From NCBI RefSeq assembly GCF_020923495.1, contig NZ_CP064048.1, forward strand, positions 335,501 to 399,500: a stretch of 64,000 nt of DNA. The letters run 5' to 3'. A program made the translations under genes and the position numbers. Within the stretch, counting starts at the first letter, position 1, and every line of letters begins with the position of its first letter. The notes under the pieces were generated by a model that saw only the letters and a list, made by a program, of their open reading frames with translations, ran no database searches and had not been told where the DNA came from. Below are positions 44,099 through 52,041 of the stretch, piece by piece. Source of the DNA: Brevibacillus sedimenti (GTDB taxonomy: Bacteria > Bacillota > Bacilli > Brevibacillales > Brevibacillaceae).

Positions 44099-45139
44099 TC
44101 ATTTTCGCATATTGCGCTTTTCAGCCAGCTCGACGTAATACCCGGTTTCCTTCGCCACATCCTGCGTAAACTGGGCCGAGTCGGCATAGTCCGGCTCCAC
44201 CTGTATGCCGTGCAGCTTTTTCACAAATGCGGGGTCGTTCACCATTTTCGCCACGGCTTCTTCCCACTTGTTGATCACGTAGTCGGGTGTCCCCTTGGGA
44301 AAAGAGACCCCGGTCCACCAGAACACGGTCAGCCCCTTTACTCCCTGCTCTTCGGCGGTGGGAACGTCGGGGAGAAACGGGCTGCGCTCGCTGCCGGACA
44401 CCGCGAGAATCCTCACTTTCTTTGCCTGGAGCATGGGATTGATCTCGCCGACAGTATGGACAGCGAGGATCGCGTGTCCGCCCGCCACTTTGGGCAGTGA
44501 ATCGGACGCGCCCTTCGTCACAATCATCCGGGTCTTGGTAAAATCAGCCCCGATCGCGTCCATCCATTCCGCCACACCGAATGCGGAAAATCCGGCAGGT
44601 CCGACGGAGGTCCAGGTCAACTGTTCCGGGTGCTGTTTCACCCATTGGGAGAATTCGGCGAAGTCCTTCCACGGCGCATCTGCCTTGACCGCGAACGCCA
44701 GCGTCCCTTTTCCGATCCGGGCGGCGTACACCTGGTCCTCATTGGTGATCAGGGGCTGTTTCATCCCCGCCGACAGCATGGACGTGTTGGAAACGTTGAC
44801 GGCCAGCGCCGTGTAGCCGTCGTTTTTCGCCTGTTTCAGAGCGTACTGCGCCCCGACCGTGCCGCCGCCCCCCGGTTTGTTGACGACGACGACCGGCTGC
44901 CCCCACTCTTTGCTCAAATAATCTGCCGCAGCCCGGGCAACCAGATCTACCCCGCCCCCGGCGGAATAGGGAACCACGTACTCAATCTGTCTGTCGGGAT
45001 AGACGGGAGCCGCCTGACCGGCAATGGCCTGCGTCTCAGAACCGACATCGGGTTGGGCAACGTCCGCCCCGCAGGCCGTCACCGCCACGGCTGCCAGGCA
45101 GGAGACGATCCCGCCGATCCATTTCCCATATGCTTTCAA
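44099..45139 (-). CDS. tctC: Tripartite tricarboxylate transporter substrate-binding lipoprotein
   Basis: A 346-residue TctC/Bug-type binding protein. The lipobox is AVTAC with Cys at residue 23. The mature part has YPDRQIEYVVPYSAGGGVDLVARAAA and VNKPGGGGTVGAQYALKQAKNDGYT, the family hallmarks, and FLPDVPTAEEQG. It starts with TTG at 45139 after AGGAGGAG, 39 bp behind tctA. The ligand is a carboxylate such as citrate or an aromatic acid, not resolved by sequence. Confidence 0.93.
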   Translation of the reverse strand: MKAYGKWIGGIVSCLAAVAVTACGADVAQPDVGSETQAIAGQAAPVYPDRQIEYVVPYSAGGGVDLVARAAADYLSKEWGQPVVVVNKPGGGGTVGAQYALKQAKNDGYTALAVNVSNTSMLSAGMKQPLITNEDQVYAARIGKGTLAFAVKADAPWKDFAEFSQWVKQHPEQLTWTSVGPAGFSAFGVAEWMDAIGADFTKTRMIVTKGASDSLPKVAGGHAILAVHTVGEINPMLQAKKVRILAVSGSERSPFLPDVPTAEEQGVKGLTVFWWTGVSFPKGTPDYVINKWEEAVAKMVNDPAFVKKLHGIQVEPDYADSAQFTQDVAKETGYYVELAEKRNMRK

Positions 45140-45178
45140 ACAACACTCCTCCTGTACAACAAGCTGCTCTCAATGATG

Positions 45179-46696
45179 CTAGGCCACGTCCGCGCCGTGT
45201 TGATGCTCTTCCCGCACCCGCTTTTGCGTCCGCCTGTTGAGCGCGAGGGAGATCAGCATCAGAGCGGCTGCCGCCAACAGGATGACCAGCGAGATGGGGC
45301 GCTCCAGCACGATTGCCACATCGCCGGACGACATGACCATCGTCTGGATAAACGACTCCTCCAGCAGCGGTCCGAGAATAAAGCACAACACCAGCGGCAC
45401 GACCGGCCAGCGGTAGGTGTGAAACAGGTAGCCCAGCCCGCCGAACGCAAAGGCCACCGCCACGTCAAACAGGCTGTTTCGCACGCTGTACGCCCCGATG
45501 GTGCACAGCATCAGAATGACGGGCGCCATGATGCCGTACGGAACCTTCGTCAGTTTGACCCACACCCAGACCAGCGGCAGATTGAGTACCAGCAGCATCG
45601 CATTGCCGACGAACATGGACGCGATGACCGTCCAGACAAAGAGCGGGTGCTGCTCAAACAGCACGGGACCGGGCGTCAAACCGTAGATCATGAATCCGGC
45701 CAGCAGGATGGCCAGCGGCGGGGAAGAGGGAATGCCCAGGGAAAACAGGGGAATAAACCCGGCGCTGCTGGTGGCGTTGTTGGCCGCTTCCGGTGCAGCC
45801 ACGCCCTCGATTGCACCCTTGCCAAACTGCTCCGGATGCTTCGACACTTTTTTCTCCAGATCGTAGGCGAGAAACGAGGTGATCGCGGCGGAACAGCCCG
45901 GCAGCAGCCCGAGGAAAAACCCAACCAACCCTCCTCTGATCGTGGGCGCGGCGCACTTTTTCACATCATTTTTTGACGGGTAAACGCTGCCGCGCGTGCC
46001 GATGACGGTGGCAATCCGCTTTTCCCCGATTCCCTTCAGCACTTCGGCAATCGCAAACAGGCCGATAATAATGCTGATCATGTCAAACCCGCCGCTCAGC
46101 AGAGGGATGCCGTAGTCAAACCGGGGCATCCCGGAAGACGGCCCCAGTCCCACCAGCGACAGCGTATATCCGAAGGCCCCCATCAAAAACCCCTTGATCA
46201 AGGAGCCTCCCGACAAGCTGACCATCAGCGTCAGGGCCAGGATCATCAGGGCAAAGTATTCGGGAGGACCAAACTTCAATGCCTGGTCTGCCAGGACGGG
46301 CGCAAAGCAGACCAATCCGACGACGCCCATGATCCCGGCCGCAAAGGAGGCGATGGCCGAAATGCCGAGGGCCGCCCCCCCTTTTCCCTTCTTCGCCAGC
46401 GGATAGCCGTCCAAACAGGTGGGGACCGACGAAATCTCTCCGGGGATGTTGAGGAGAATCGCCGTGGTCGATCCGCCGTACATGGCGCCGTAGTAAATGC
46501 CGGCCAGCATGATGATCCCCTGCGTCGGTTCCATTACGGCGGTGACGGGCAGCAGGATGGAGATGGCGGACGTGGGCCCCAATCCTGGCAGCACCCCCAC
46601 AAACGTGCCAACCAGTGCGCCAAGTGCGGCCACAAGCAGGTTTTCCGGCGTAATCGCCTGTGCGAATCCAGCCAACAACAGGTGTAAGGTGTCCAT
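45179..46696 (-). CDS. tctA: Tripartite tricarboxylate transporter large permease
   Basis: A 505-residue permease with about 12 membrane helices. The family-specific GTFVGVLPGLGPTSAISILLP near the N-terminus and the mirrored GLLPGCSAAITSFLAYDLEK and APEAANNATSSAGFIPLFSLGIP are present. It moves carboxylates with the ion gradient, together with TctB and TctC. The ATG at 46696 follows AAAGGGA, 15 bp after tctB. Confidence 0.95.
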   Translation of the reverse strand: MDTLHLLLAGFAQAITPENLLVAALGALVGTFVGVLPGLGPTSAISILLPVTAVMEPTQGIIMLAGIYYGAMYGGSTTAILLNIPGEISSVPTCLDGYPLAKKGKGGAALGISAIASFAAGIMGVVGLVCFAPVLADQALKFGPPEYFALMILALTLMVSLSGGSLIKGFLMGAFGYTLSLVGLGPSSGMPRFDYGIPLLSGGFDMISIIIGLFAIAEVLKGIGEKRIATVIGTRGSVYPSKNDVKKCAAPTIRGGLVGFFLGLLPGCSAAITSFLAYDLEKKVSKHPEQFGKGAIEGVAAPEAANNATSSAGFIPLFSLGIPSSPPLAILLAGFMIYGLTPGPVLFEQHPLFVWTVIASMFVGNAMLLVLNLPLVWVWVKLTKVPYGIMAPVILMLCTIGAYSVRNSLFDVAVAFAFGGLGYLFHTYRWPVVPLVLCFILGPLLEESFIQTMVMSSGDVAIVLERPISLVILLAAAALMLISLALNRRTQKRVREEHQHGADVA

Positions 46697-46711
46697 GTTA
46701 CCGCGTCCCTT

Positions 46712-47170
46712 TCACAGAAAAAATCCAGCAGGAAACGACATCTGCAGCCACATGATGAAAACCACGTACAGGCATCCAGTCAGGACCGCAGCCGAGGCGA
46801 TGGCCGTCCCCCATCCGTACCTGCCGACGACGCGGAATAGAATCGCCGACACGATCATCGTCGCTGTCAGGTAGCCGACGATGTCAATCAAAAGGCAGTA
46901 CGCTCCCAATAGAGCCAGGCAGCGGAATATGCTCGTTCGGTGGGGCGACGGCGGTTCTTTGTCCCGCTCCTGATCCCGGAACGAGCGAACCAGCAGGACC
47001 GCACCCAACAGCAGAAATCCGAGCCCCAGAATGGCCGGCAGCGTATGATCGCCCACATATGGGGACAGGGCGTAGGCCCGCAGCCGATACGCCTCAAGAA
47101 TGACCACAACGCCCGCAATGATAGACAACACGGCCCCCAGAAAGTCAGGTACGTTGTACGGAAGTCTCAC
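46712..47170 (-). CDS. tctB: Tripartite tricarboxylate transporter small permease
   Basis: A 152-residue membrane protein with four predicted helices (FLGAVLSIIAGVVVILEAY, LPAILGLGFLLLGAVLLV, CLALLGAYCLLIDIVGYLTATMIV, VLTGCLYVVFIMWLQM). The size and position before tctA identify it as TctB, whose sequence is poorly conserved. It starts with GTG at 47170 after GAGGTGATG. First gene of tctBAC, behind the terminator of the two-component system. Confidence 0.85.
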   Translation of the reverse strand: MRLPYNVPDFLGAVLSIIAGVVVILEAYRLRAYALSPYVGDHTLPAILGLGFLLLGAVLLVRSFRDQERDKEPPSPHRTSIFRCLALLGAYCLLIDIVGYLTATMIVSAILFRVVGRYGWGTAIASAAVLTGCLYVVFIMWLQMSFPAGFFL

Positions 47171-47282
47171 GTCATCACCTCGCCATGCGGTAGCCCTTCT
47201 TGCTGCACGTCCCTGACTTTCAGCGACGGCCGCAAGTCATACCACAGCCTATGGCACAGGCGCCCAATGTGTGCCGGCACAA

Positions 47283-47317
47283 CAAAAATCCGAGGCGCTC
47301 GTACACCTCGGATTTCT
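47283..47317 (-). terminator. Terminator of the two-component system
   Basis: AAATCCGAGG pairs with CCTCGGATTT and is followed by TTG after five T on the minus strand. It separates the kinase gene from tctBAC. Confidence 0.85.
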
Positions 47318-47337
47318 TCTATTCCCCTGATGCAAAA

Positions 47338-48615
47338 TCAGCCCGCGTCCTTGACCCGGGAGGGCAGCATGACGGTAAAGCTGGAACCTGCGCCCTCCTC
47401 GCTTTCCACGCGAATCCGGCCGCCGTGGGCATCCACGATCCACTTCGCGATGGACAGGCCCAAGCCGGTGCCTTCCATCTTTCGGGAACGCATTTTGTCC
47501 CCGCGGTAAAACCGGTCGAAGATGAAGGGAAGATCCTCCTTGGCAATGCCGATGCCGGTATCGGCCACGACCATCGTGACCCAATGGTTGTCCCGTCTGC
47601 ACGTGACCTTGATCGTTCCTTTTTCTTTCGTGTATTTCAAAGCGTTGTCCAGGAGAATCACCAGCAGTTGGTACAGCCGTTCCCCATCTCCGCACATGTC
47701 CAGCGGCTGCTCGATGTTTGCCTGCACGTCAATCTCCTTCAGCTCGGCAAGCTGCTGAAAGGACTGCACCGCTTTCCACGCCAGCTCGTCCAGTCGGACG
47801 TGCTGCTTCATAATCTGCAGTTCGTTGGAATCAGAGCGGGCCAGGGTGAGCAAATCGGATACCAGCTTGTTCAACCGCTTCGTCTCTTGTATGCTGACCC
47901 AAATATTTTCGCTTTCCTGTTCAATCGTATGGTCGGGATTGCGGAACAGCCGTTCGAGATGAACGAGAATGACCGACAGCGGCGTGCGCAGTTCGTGGGA
48001 GGCGTCCGCGATAAAACGCTGCTGCTTCTCCCACGACAGTTGAATGGGAATCAGTGCCCTCTTGGCAAGGAACAGCCCCGCGAAGACAGCGATCACGATG
48101 CTGACCACACCGCCGATTCCCAACACGTACAGGAGGGTGTTCAGCATTTTTTCTTCCGGTTCCAGGTTGACCACCATCTGGATCCGTTTCACCTTCCACA
48201 CCCGTCCCTCCGCAAACACCCGCTTGTCGATGGACAAGGTGTAGACGCGGTAGGTCTGCCCGTCCACCGTCAAGGTTTCAATGCCATCCGCCACTCCGTC
48301 CGGCCGGAACTTCAGCAGTTCTGCCGGGTCGATGGAGTCGCCGTATTCCTTGCGAATCAGCTCTCCCCGATCGTCCCAGAGCAGGAAGACCATCCGCCTG
48401 TCCACGTCGAGCATCCGCCTTTTCTCTGCCCGAAAAAACGGAAACGGATCAAACAGCAGACGTTTTCCGATCTGCTTCAATTCTGCGTCCACCTGAGCAT
48501 ACAGCCGATACTGCATGGAGGCGTACAGCGCGCCCCCCAGACCGTTCAACAGCAGGACGAACACGATCACATTCAGCGTGACCAGGCGGATTCGCGTCTT
48601 TCTAAACATGCTCAT
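47338..48615 (-). CDS. Sensor histidine kinase
   Basis: A 425-residue membrane kinase. Two membrane helices (about 11-32 and 163-184) flank an extracytoplasmic domain of about 130 residues (LTVDGQTYRVYTLSID), with no clear HAMP domain. The phosphoacceptor is His207 in FIADASHELRTPLSV. N box (LLDNALKYT), G1 (VADTGIGIA) and G2 (GTGLGLSIAKWIVDAHGG) are complete. The ATG at 48615 overlaps the regulator stop. The signal is unknown. The pair lies upstream of tctBAC, so control of that transporter is possible but a terminator separates them. Confidence 0.92.
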   Translation of the reverse strand: MSMFRKTRIRLVTLNVIVFVLLLNGLGGALYASMQYRLYAQVDAELKQIGKRLLFDPFPFFRAEKRRMLDVDRRMVFLLWDDRGELIRKEYGDSIDPAELLKFRPDGVADGIETLTVDGQTYRVYTLSIDKRVFAEGRVWKVKRIQMVVNLEPEEKMLNTLLYVLGIGGVVSIVIAVFAGLFLAKRALIPIQLSWEKQQRFIADASHELRTPLSVILVHLERLFRNPDHTIEQESENIWVSIQETKRLNKLVSDLLTLARSDSNELQIMKQHVRLDELAWKAVQSFQQLAELKEIDVQANIEQPLDMCGDGERLYQLLVILLDNALKYTKEKGTIKVTCRRDNHWVTMVVADTGIGIAKEDLPFIFDRFYRGDKMRSRKMEGTGLGLSIAKWIVDAHGGRIRVESEEGAGSSFTVMLPSRVKDAG

Positions 48616-49288
48616 TGTTTCCCTTCAGGATGTAGCCGACGTTCCGAATCGTGCGGATATAGTGGTCGCACCCGTGATCGGCCAGTTTTTTGCGCAGATA
48701 ATGGACATACAGGTCCACAATGCCGTAGTTCGCCTCGGATTCGATGCCCCAGACCCGGTCGAAAATCTGGTCGCGCGATAAAATCTGTTCCCGGTTGTAG
48801 AGAAAATACTTGAGCAGATCGTACTCCTTGCTGGTCAACCGCAGCGGATGGGGTCCCACATACCCGTCGTGCTCGTACTCCTTCAGGCAAATCGGGCCAT
48901 AGCTCAGCTCGCCTTCCTTGGCAAACTTCCCGTTGCGCCGCAGCAGCGCTCTCGTTCGCGCCAGCAGTTCTTCCACCGCAAACGGTTTGACCAGGTAATC
49001 GTCGGCTCCGGCGTCCAAGCCTTCGACCCGGGCTTCCACGCTGTCTTTGGCGGTAAGAAACAAAACCGGTGTCAAATTGCCTTTTGACCGCAACGTTCTT
49101 ATCATCGACAAGCCGTCCAAACCAGGCATCATGATATCCAGCACCAGCAGATCGTAAATGCCTCGTTCCGCCAGCAGCAGGCCTTCATCTCCCCGGTCGG
49201 CACAGTCTACCTGATATCCTTCTTCCTTAAACACGGCGCTAATCGCCTGAAGCAAATGACGTTCATCCTCTACTACGAGAATTCGCAT
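48602..49288 (-). CDS. OmpR-family response regulator
   Basis: A 228-residue regulator. The receiver has acidic pocket VVEDE, phosphoacceptor Asp51 in LLVLDIMMPGLDG and Lys in LVKPFAVEEL. The C-terminal winged helix (residues about 130-225) contains LTSKEYDLLKYFLYNREQILSRDQI and VDLYVHYLRKKL. The ATG at 49288 follows GAGGGG; a GTG six bases upstream is in frame. It overlaps the kinase gene and forms an operon with it. Confidence 0.94.
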   Translation of the reverse strand: MRILVVEDERHLLQAISAVFKEEGYQVDCADRGDEGLLLAERGIYDLLVLDIMMPGLDGLSMIRTLRSKGNLTPVLFLTAKDSVEARVEGLDAGADDYLVKPFAVEELLARTRALLRRNGKFAKEGELSYGPICLKEYEHDGYVGPHPLRLTSKEYDLLKYFLYNREQILSRDQIFDRVWGIESEANYGIVDLYVHYLRKKLADHGCDHYIRTIRNVGYILKGNNEHV

Positions 49289-49448
49289 ACCCACCCCTCT
49301 TTCCTACTCCTGTCCCCTGCCTTCTGCGTTGCGGGCGACGGCAGGGAAGAGCGCATTTCTATGTTTATATACTACACCAATTGTGCCTGTGGCCGTACGC
49401 TCCCAATCTATTAGTAAACCATCCGTTTTTTTGAAACAGATTTGAAAA

Positions 49449-49580
49449 AGGCAGGTGATTGCTCACCTGCCTCAGTGTGTAGACAACGTCCATGTCGCAT
49501 GAATGATCGGGCCCGCTCGCTCTCTTGACGACCAGCAAAGAAGCGGATCGCGTCCGCTCCAAAACGCGACGCGGGCAGGG
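49449..49580 (+). repeat. Dispersed hairpin-tailed repeat, copy 2
   Basis: A perfect 10-bp hairpin (AGGCAGGTGA-TTGC-TCACCTGCCT, 49449-49472) is followed by CAGTGTGTAGACAACGTCC, then GATCGGGCCCGCTCGCTC, CTTGACGACCAGCAAAGAAG and CGGGCAGGG. The stem sequence differs from copy 1 while pairing is kept. It lies in the gap between the response regulator and the tandem-repeat protein gene and does not follow a plus-strand gene. Confidence 0.85.
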
Positions 49581-49599
49581 GGCAAACATCTGGGTATTT

Positions 49600-49811
49600 C
49601 GATGAAGTGAGACTTGTGCCCCCTGTTTTCCCCGCGTCGTCTTCCGTTTTTCCGCTGGGCAGGTCGTCAAAGGAGCTCGCATGGCCCATCACTCCATGCC
49701 CGTACTTTATCTCCACCTTCGGTTGATCAATGTGCAGGCCTTTCGGCCCGACAACAATGGAAAGATCGTTTCCTTGCGGAACCTCAATGAAAAAGTACAG
49801 TTTGTCTGCAG
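49600..49811 (-). pseudogene. Possible remnant of a coding sequence, unknown
   Basis: Between the two facing hairpins the minus strand has an open stretch reading KLYFFIEVPQGNDLSIVVG, then PKGLHIDQPKVEIKYGHGVM, with a protein-like composition but no start codon with a ribosome binding site, and it runs into the tail of copy 2. I do not recognise a family. It may be chance openness. Confidence 0.25.
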
Positions 49812-49812
49812 T

Positions 49813-49842
49813 CTGAGGCAGGTGATTGCTCACCTGCCTCAG
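49813..49842 (-). repeat. Short hairpin-tail element, partial fourth copy
   Basis: A perfect 13-bp stem (CTGAGGCAGGTGA / TCACCTGCCTCAG, 4-nt loop) has the same stem as copy 2. Read on the minus strand it is followed by ACTGCAGACAAACTG, matching the start of the conserved tail (CTCAGnnTGYAGACAA). It lies 17 bp after the stop of the tandem-repeat gene, same strand, without a T-run. Confidence 0.7.
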
Positions 49843-49859
49843 TTTCGCTGTTTCAACAA

Positions 49860-50957
49860 TTACTGTTCTACCACGGTCTTTTCAGCGTGACCGGCGGGAA
49901 AGGTCCGCTCGATCAGCTTCTTCACCACGTTCTCGATCTCTGCTTTTCGCTTGTCCGCCTGCTCCTGTGTCAGCTTGCCTTCCTTCACTGCTGCTGCCAG
50001 GCGTTCTTCCTCCTGCTTGGTCAAGAGGCTGACCAGCTCATCCGTGGACACGCCCTGCTCCTTGGCCACGTCGGCCAGTGATTTGCCGTCTTTCAGCTCG
50101 CTTTGCAGTTGTTCCTTATCCAGCTTCAGCAGATCCAGCAGCTCTTCATTGTCGCCGAATCCCGGGAACAGTGCGCGGAACTTCACGAAGCCTTTTCCCG
50201 GATGAGTGTTTTCCACGAAGTGCTTCACCCGCTCGGCAATGTTCTCCTTCAGTTTATCCGCCTGCTCTTGCGTCAGCTTGCCTTCCTTCACCGCTGCTGC
50301 CAGACGTTCTTCCTCCTGCTTGGTCAAGAGGCTGACCAGCTCATCCGTGGACACGCCCTGCTCCTTGGACACGTCGGCCAGCGATTTGCCGTCTTTCAGC
50401 TTGCTTTGCAGTTGTTCCTTATCCAGCTTCAGCAGATCCAGCAGCTCTTCATTGTCACCGAATCCCGGGAACAGTGCGCGGAACTTCACGAAGCCTTTTC
50501 CCGGATGAGTGTTTTCCACGAAGTGCTGCACCCGCTCGGCAATGCTCTCCTTCAGTTTATCCGCCTGCTCTTGCGTCAGCTTGCCTTCCTTCACCGCTGC
50601 TGCCAGACGTTCTTCCTCCTGCTTGGTCAAGAGGCTGACCAGCTCATCCGTGGACACGCCCTGCTCCTTGGACACGTCGGCCAGCGATTTGCCGTCTTTC
50701 AGCTTGCTTTGCAGTTGTTCCTTATCCAGCTTCAGCAGATCCAGCAGCTCATCGTTATCCCAGAGGGACGGCCCTTTTACGAATACTTTACCTTTTCCGA
50801 GTTTCTCCGCGCTGAACCAGCCCTTATGTTCGAACTTGACGCCTTTATCCACAGGCTGCTGATTGTCGGCAGCGGCGTAGACGCTTCCGATGCTGCCAAT
50901 GCTCAACGCCGTAGCCATTGCTCCCAACAGCATTCCGATTTTTGCTTTGCTGAACAT
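49860..50957 (-). CDS. Secreted protein with three tandem DUF2680-like repeats
   Basis: About 365 residues from the ATG at 50957 (an AAAGGA lies 11 nt upstream; two other ATGs lie just before). A signal peptide (SKAKIGMLLGAMATALSIGS, cleavage near VYAAA) is followed by three 101-residue units. Each holds ELLDLLKLDKEQLQSKLKDG, SLADVSKEQGVSTDELVSLL and KEGKLTQEQADKLKE, joined by the linker HPGKGFVKFRALFPGFG. The LADVSKEQGVS...EGKLTQEQAD pattern resembles YckD/DUF2680 proteins (inference). The third unit ends divergently. No enzyme motif is seen. It is probably an exported helical wall-associated protein of unknown role. Confidence 0.82.
   Translation of the reverse strand: MFSKAKIGMLLGAMATALSIGSIGSVYAAADNQQPVDKGVKFEHKGWFSAEKLGKGKVFVKGPSLWDNDELLDLLKLDKEQLQSKLKDGKSLADVSKEQGVSTDELVSLLTKQEEERLAAAVKEGKLTQEQADKLKESIAERVQHFVENTHPGKGFVKFRALFPGFGDNEELLDLLKLDKEQLQSKLKDGKSLADVSKEQGVSTDELVSLLTKQEEERLAAAVKEGKLTQEQADKLKENIAERVKHFVENTHPGKGFVKFRALFPGFGDNEELLDLLKLDKEQLQSELKDGKSLADVAKEQGVSTDELVSLLTKQEEERLAAAVKEGKLTQEQADKRKAEIENVVKKLIERTFPAGHAEKTVVEQ
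49925..50765 (-). repeat. Three tandem 303-bp repeats inside the secreted protein gene
   Basis: The period is exactly 303 bp: for example GTTGTTCCTTATCCAGC begins at 50108, 50411 and 50714. The first two complete units are almost identical at DNA level, including synonymous positions, which points to recent duplication. The copy nearest the gene's 3' end has drifted more. Confidence 0.9.
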
Positions 50958-51097
50958 GATCTCCATCATCCTTTCCAATATTTTAAACTTGTACCCAGGT
51001 ACAGCTTTAGTGTAGGGTTTCAATCTTTGATTCGCCTTAGAGAACTGTGGAAAACTCTAGGAATGATCGTGGAAGAGTTGTGTGTCGGGTGAACGCA

Positions 51098-51130
51098 TGA
51101 AAAAAGGAACCCGCTGTTTTCAGCGAGTTC
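51098..51130 (-). terminator. Terminator of the stalk-domain protein gene
   Basis: GGAACTCGCTG pairs with CAGCGGGTTCC (one mismatch) and is followed by TTTTTT on the minus strand. Confidence 0.85.
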
Positions 51131-51171
51131 CCTGTCGCAAGTGTCCCCCGATGTTTCCCCCGGGGATTCAT

Positions 51172-51930
51172 TCAGATTTCTTTTCCGTCCAATTCAATGT
51201 CGCCGCTGCTGGCATCACCGTAGAAGTCGTGCAGTTCATCGTCGTCGGCGATGTCAATGATGACCCCGTCGATATCAGCATCCTCGAATTCATCCCAGAT
51301 ATCGTTGCAGATATTTTCCACCAGTCTCTCGATGTCTCTGGTAGAAAGATCGTCGTATTCATCCTGATACTCGTCAAGGTCTACTTCAATCTCCACCTCA
51401 ATCTCATCCTCGTCGCCGCTCAAGTAAATCGACCATTCCAGATCCTCATAATCTCCATAGTCGTAGTTCAGGTCATCTTCCAGCTCTTCGATCCGGTCAT
51501 CGACGTCATCGTCTTCGGCTTTTGCCAGCTTGTCCTCCGCATCCTTCAATTTCTTCTCCAGCTCGGCAATCCGGGCATCTTTTAGCGCAATTTCCGCCTG
51601 CAGGGTGGCAATGCGGGGGTCTTCCTTGTCCGTGACGCTCACGGTATACGTGTTCCCGTCCCACGCCACATTCTTGTTAAACACACCGGCCATCATCCGC
51701 AGAGGAATGTAGGTCGTGCCGTTGATCAAAAACGGTTCGATGTCGGTGGGAACAAGCTGGCCGTTGTACGTCACTTTCACATTGTTGTATTTAACCTGCA
51801 CGTTTTTGGTCGCGACCGCGGCATCGGAACTGGATGCCAGAACGCCTGCCAGCAGTACGGAAGACAGGACAACGGCCGACGACTTTTTCCACATGCCCGC
51901 TCTCTTCCCCTTGGTATTTTTCAACACCAT
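51172..51930 (-). CDS. Exported stalk-domain protein with coiled coil and highly acidic tail
   Basis: 252 residues. A signal peptide (SSAVVLSSVLLAGVLASSSDA) is followed by a copper-amine-oxidase-N/stalk domain (residues about 45-100: VKVTYNGQLVPTDIEPFLIN, TTYIPLRMMAGVFNKNVAWD). A coiled coil follows (LQAEIALKDARIAELEKKLKDAEDKLAKAE). The last 110 residues are extremely rich in Asp and Glu (DDDVDDRIEELEDDL, EDEIEVEIEVDLDEYQDEYDD), suggesting cation binding. The ATG at 51930 follows AAGGGGTGAG. Monocistronic; the partner and role are unknown. Confidence 0.82.
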   Translation of the reverse strand: MVLKNTKGKRAGMWKKSSAVVLSSVLLAGVLASSSDAAVATKNVQVKYNNVKVTYNGQLVPTDIEPFLINGTTYIPLRMMAGVFNKNVAWDGNTYTVSVTDKEDPRIATLQAEIALKDARIAELEKKLKDAEDKLAKAEDDDVDDRIEELEDDLNYDYGDYEDLEWSIYLSGDEDEIEVEIEVDLDEYQDEYDDLSTRDIERLVENICNDIWDEFEDADIDGVIIDIADDDELHDFYGDASSGDIELDGKEI

Positions 51931-52041
51931 GTCTCACCCCTTCAGCCAATTCCTGATTTTGGTACCGACCCCGGTACAAGCACAGTGTATCGTTTCTTTT
52001 TTTGAATTCTCTTTGAAATCGGACATTTTTTGCACAAATCC

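Noticed and set aside
49925-50765. CRISPR-like periodic repeats
   Set aside because: The 303-bp units are coding and in frame, with no short repeat-spacer structure.
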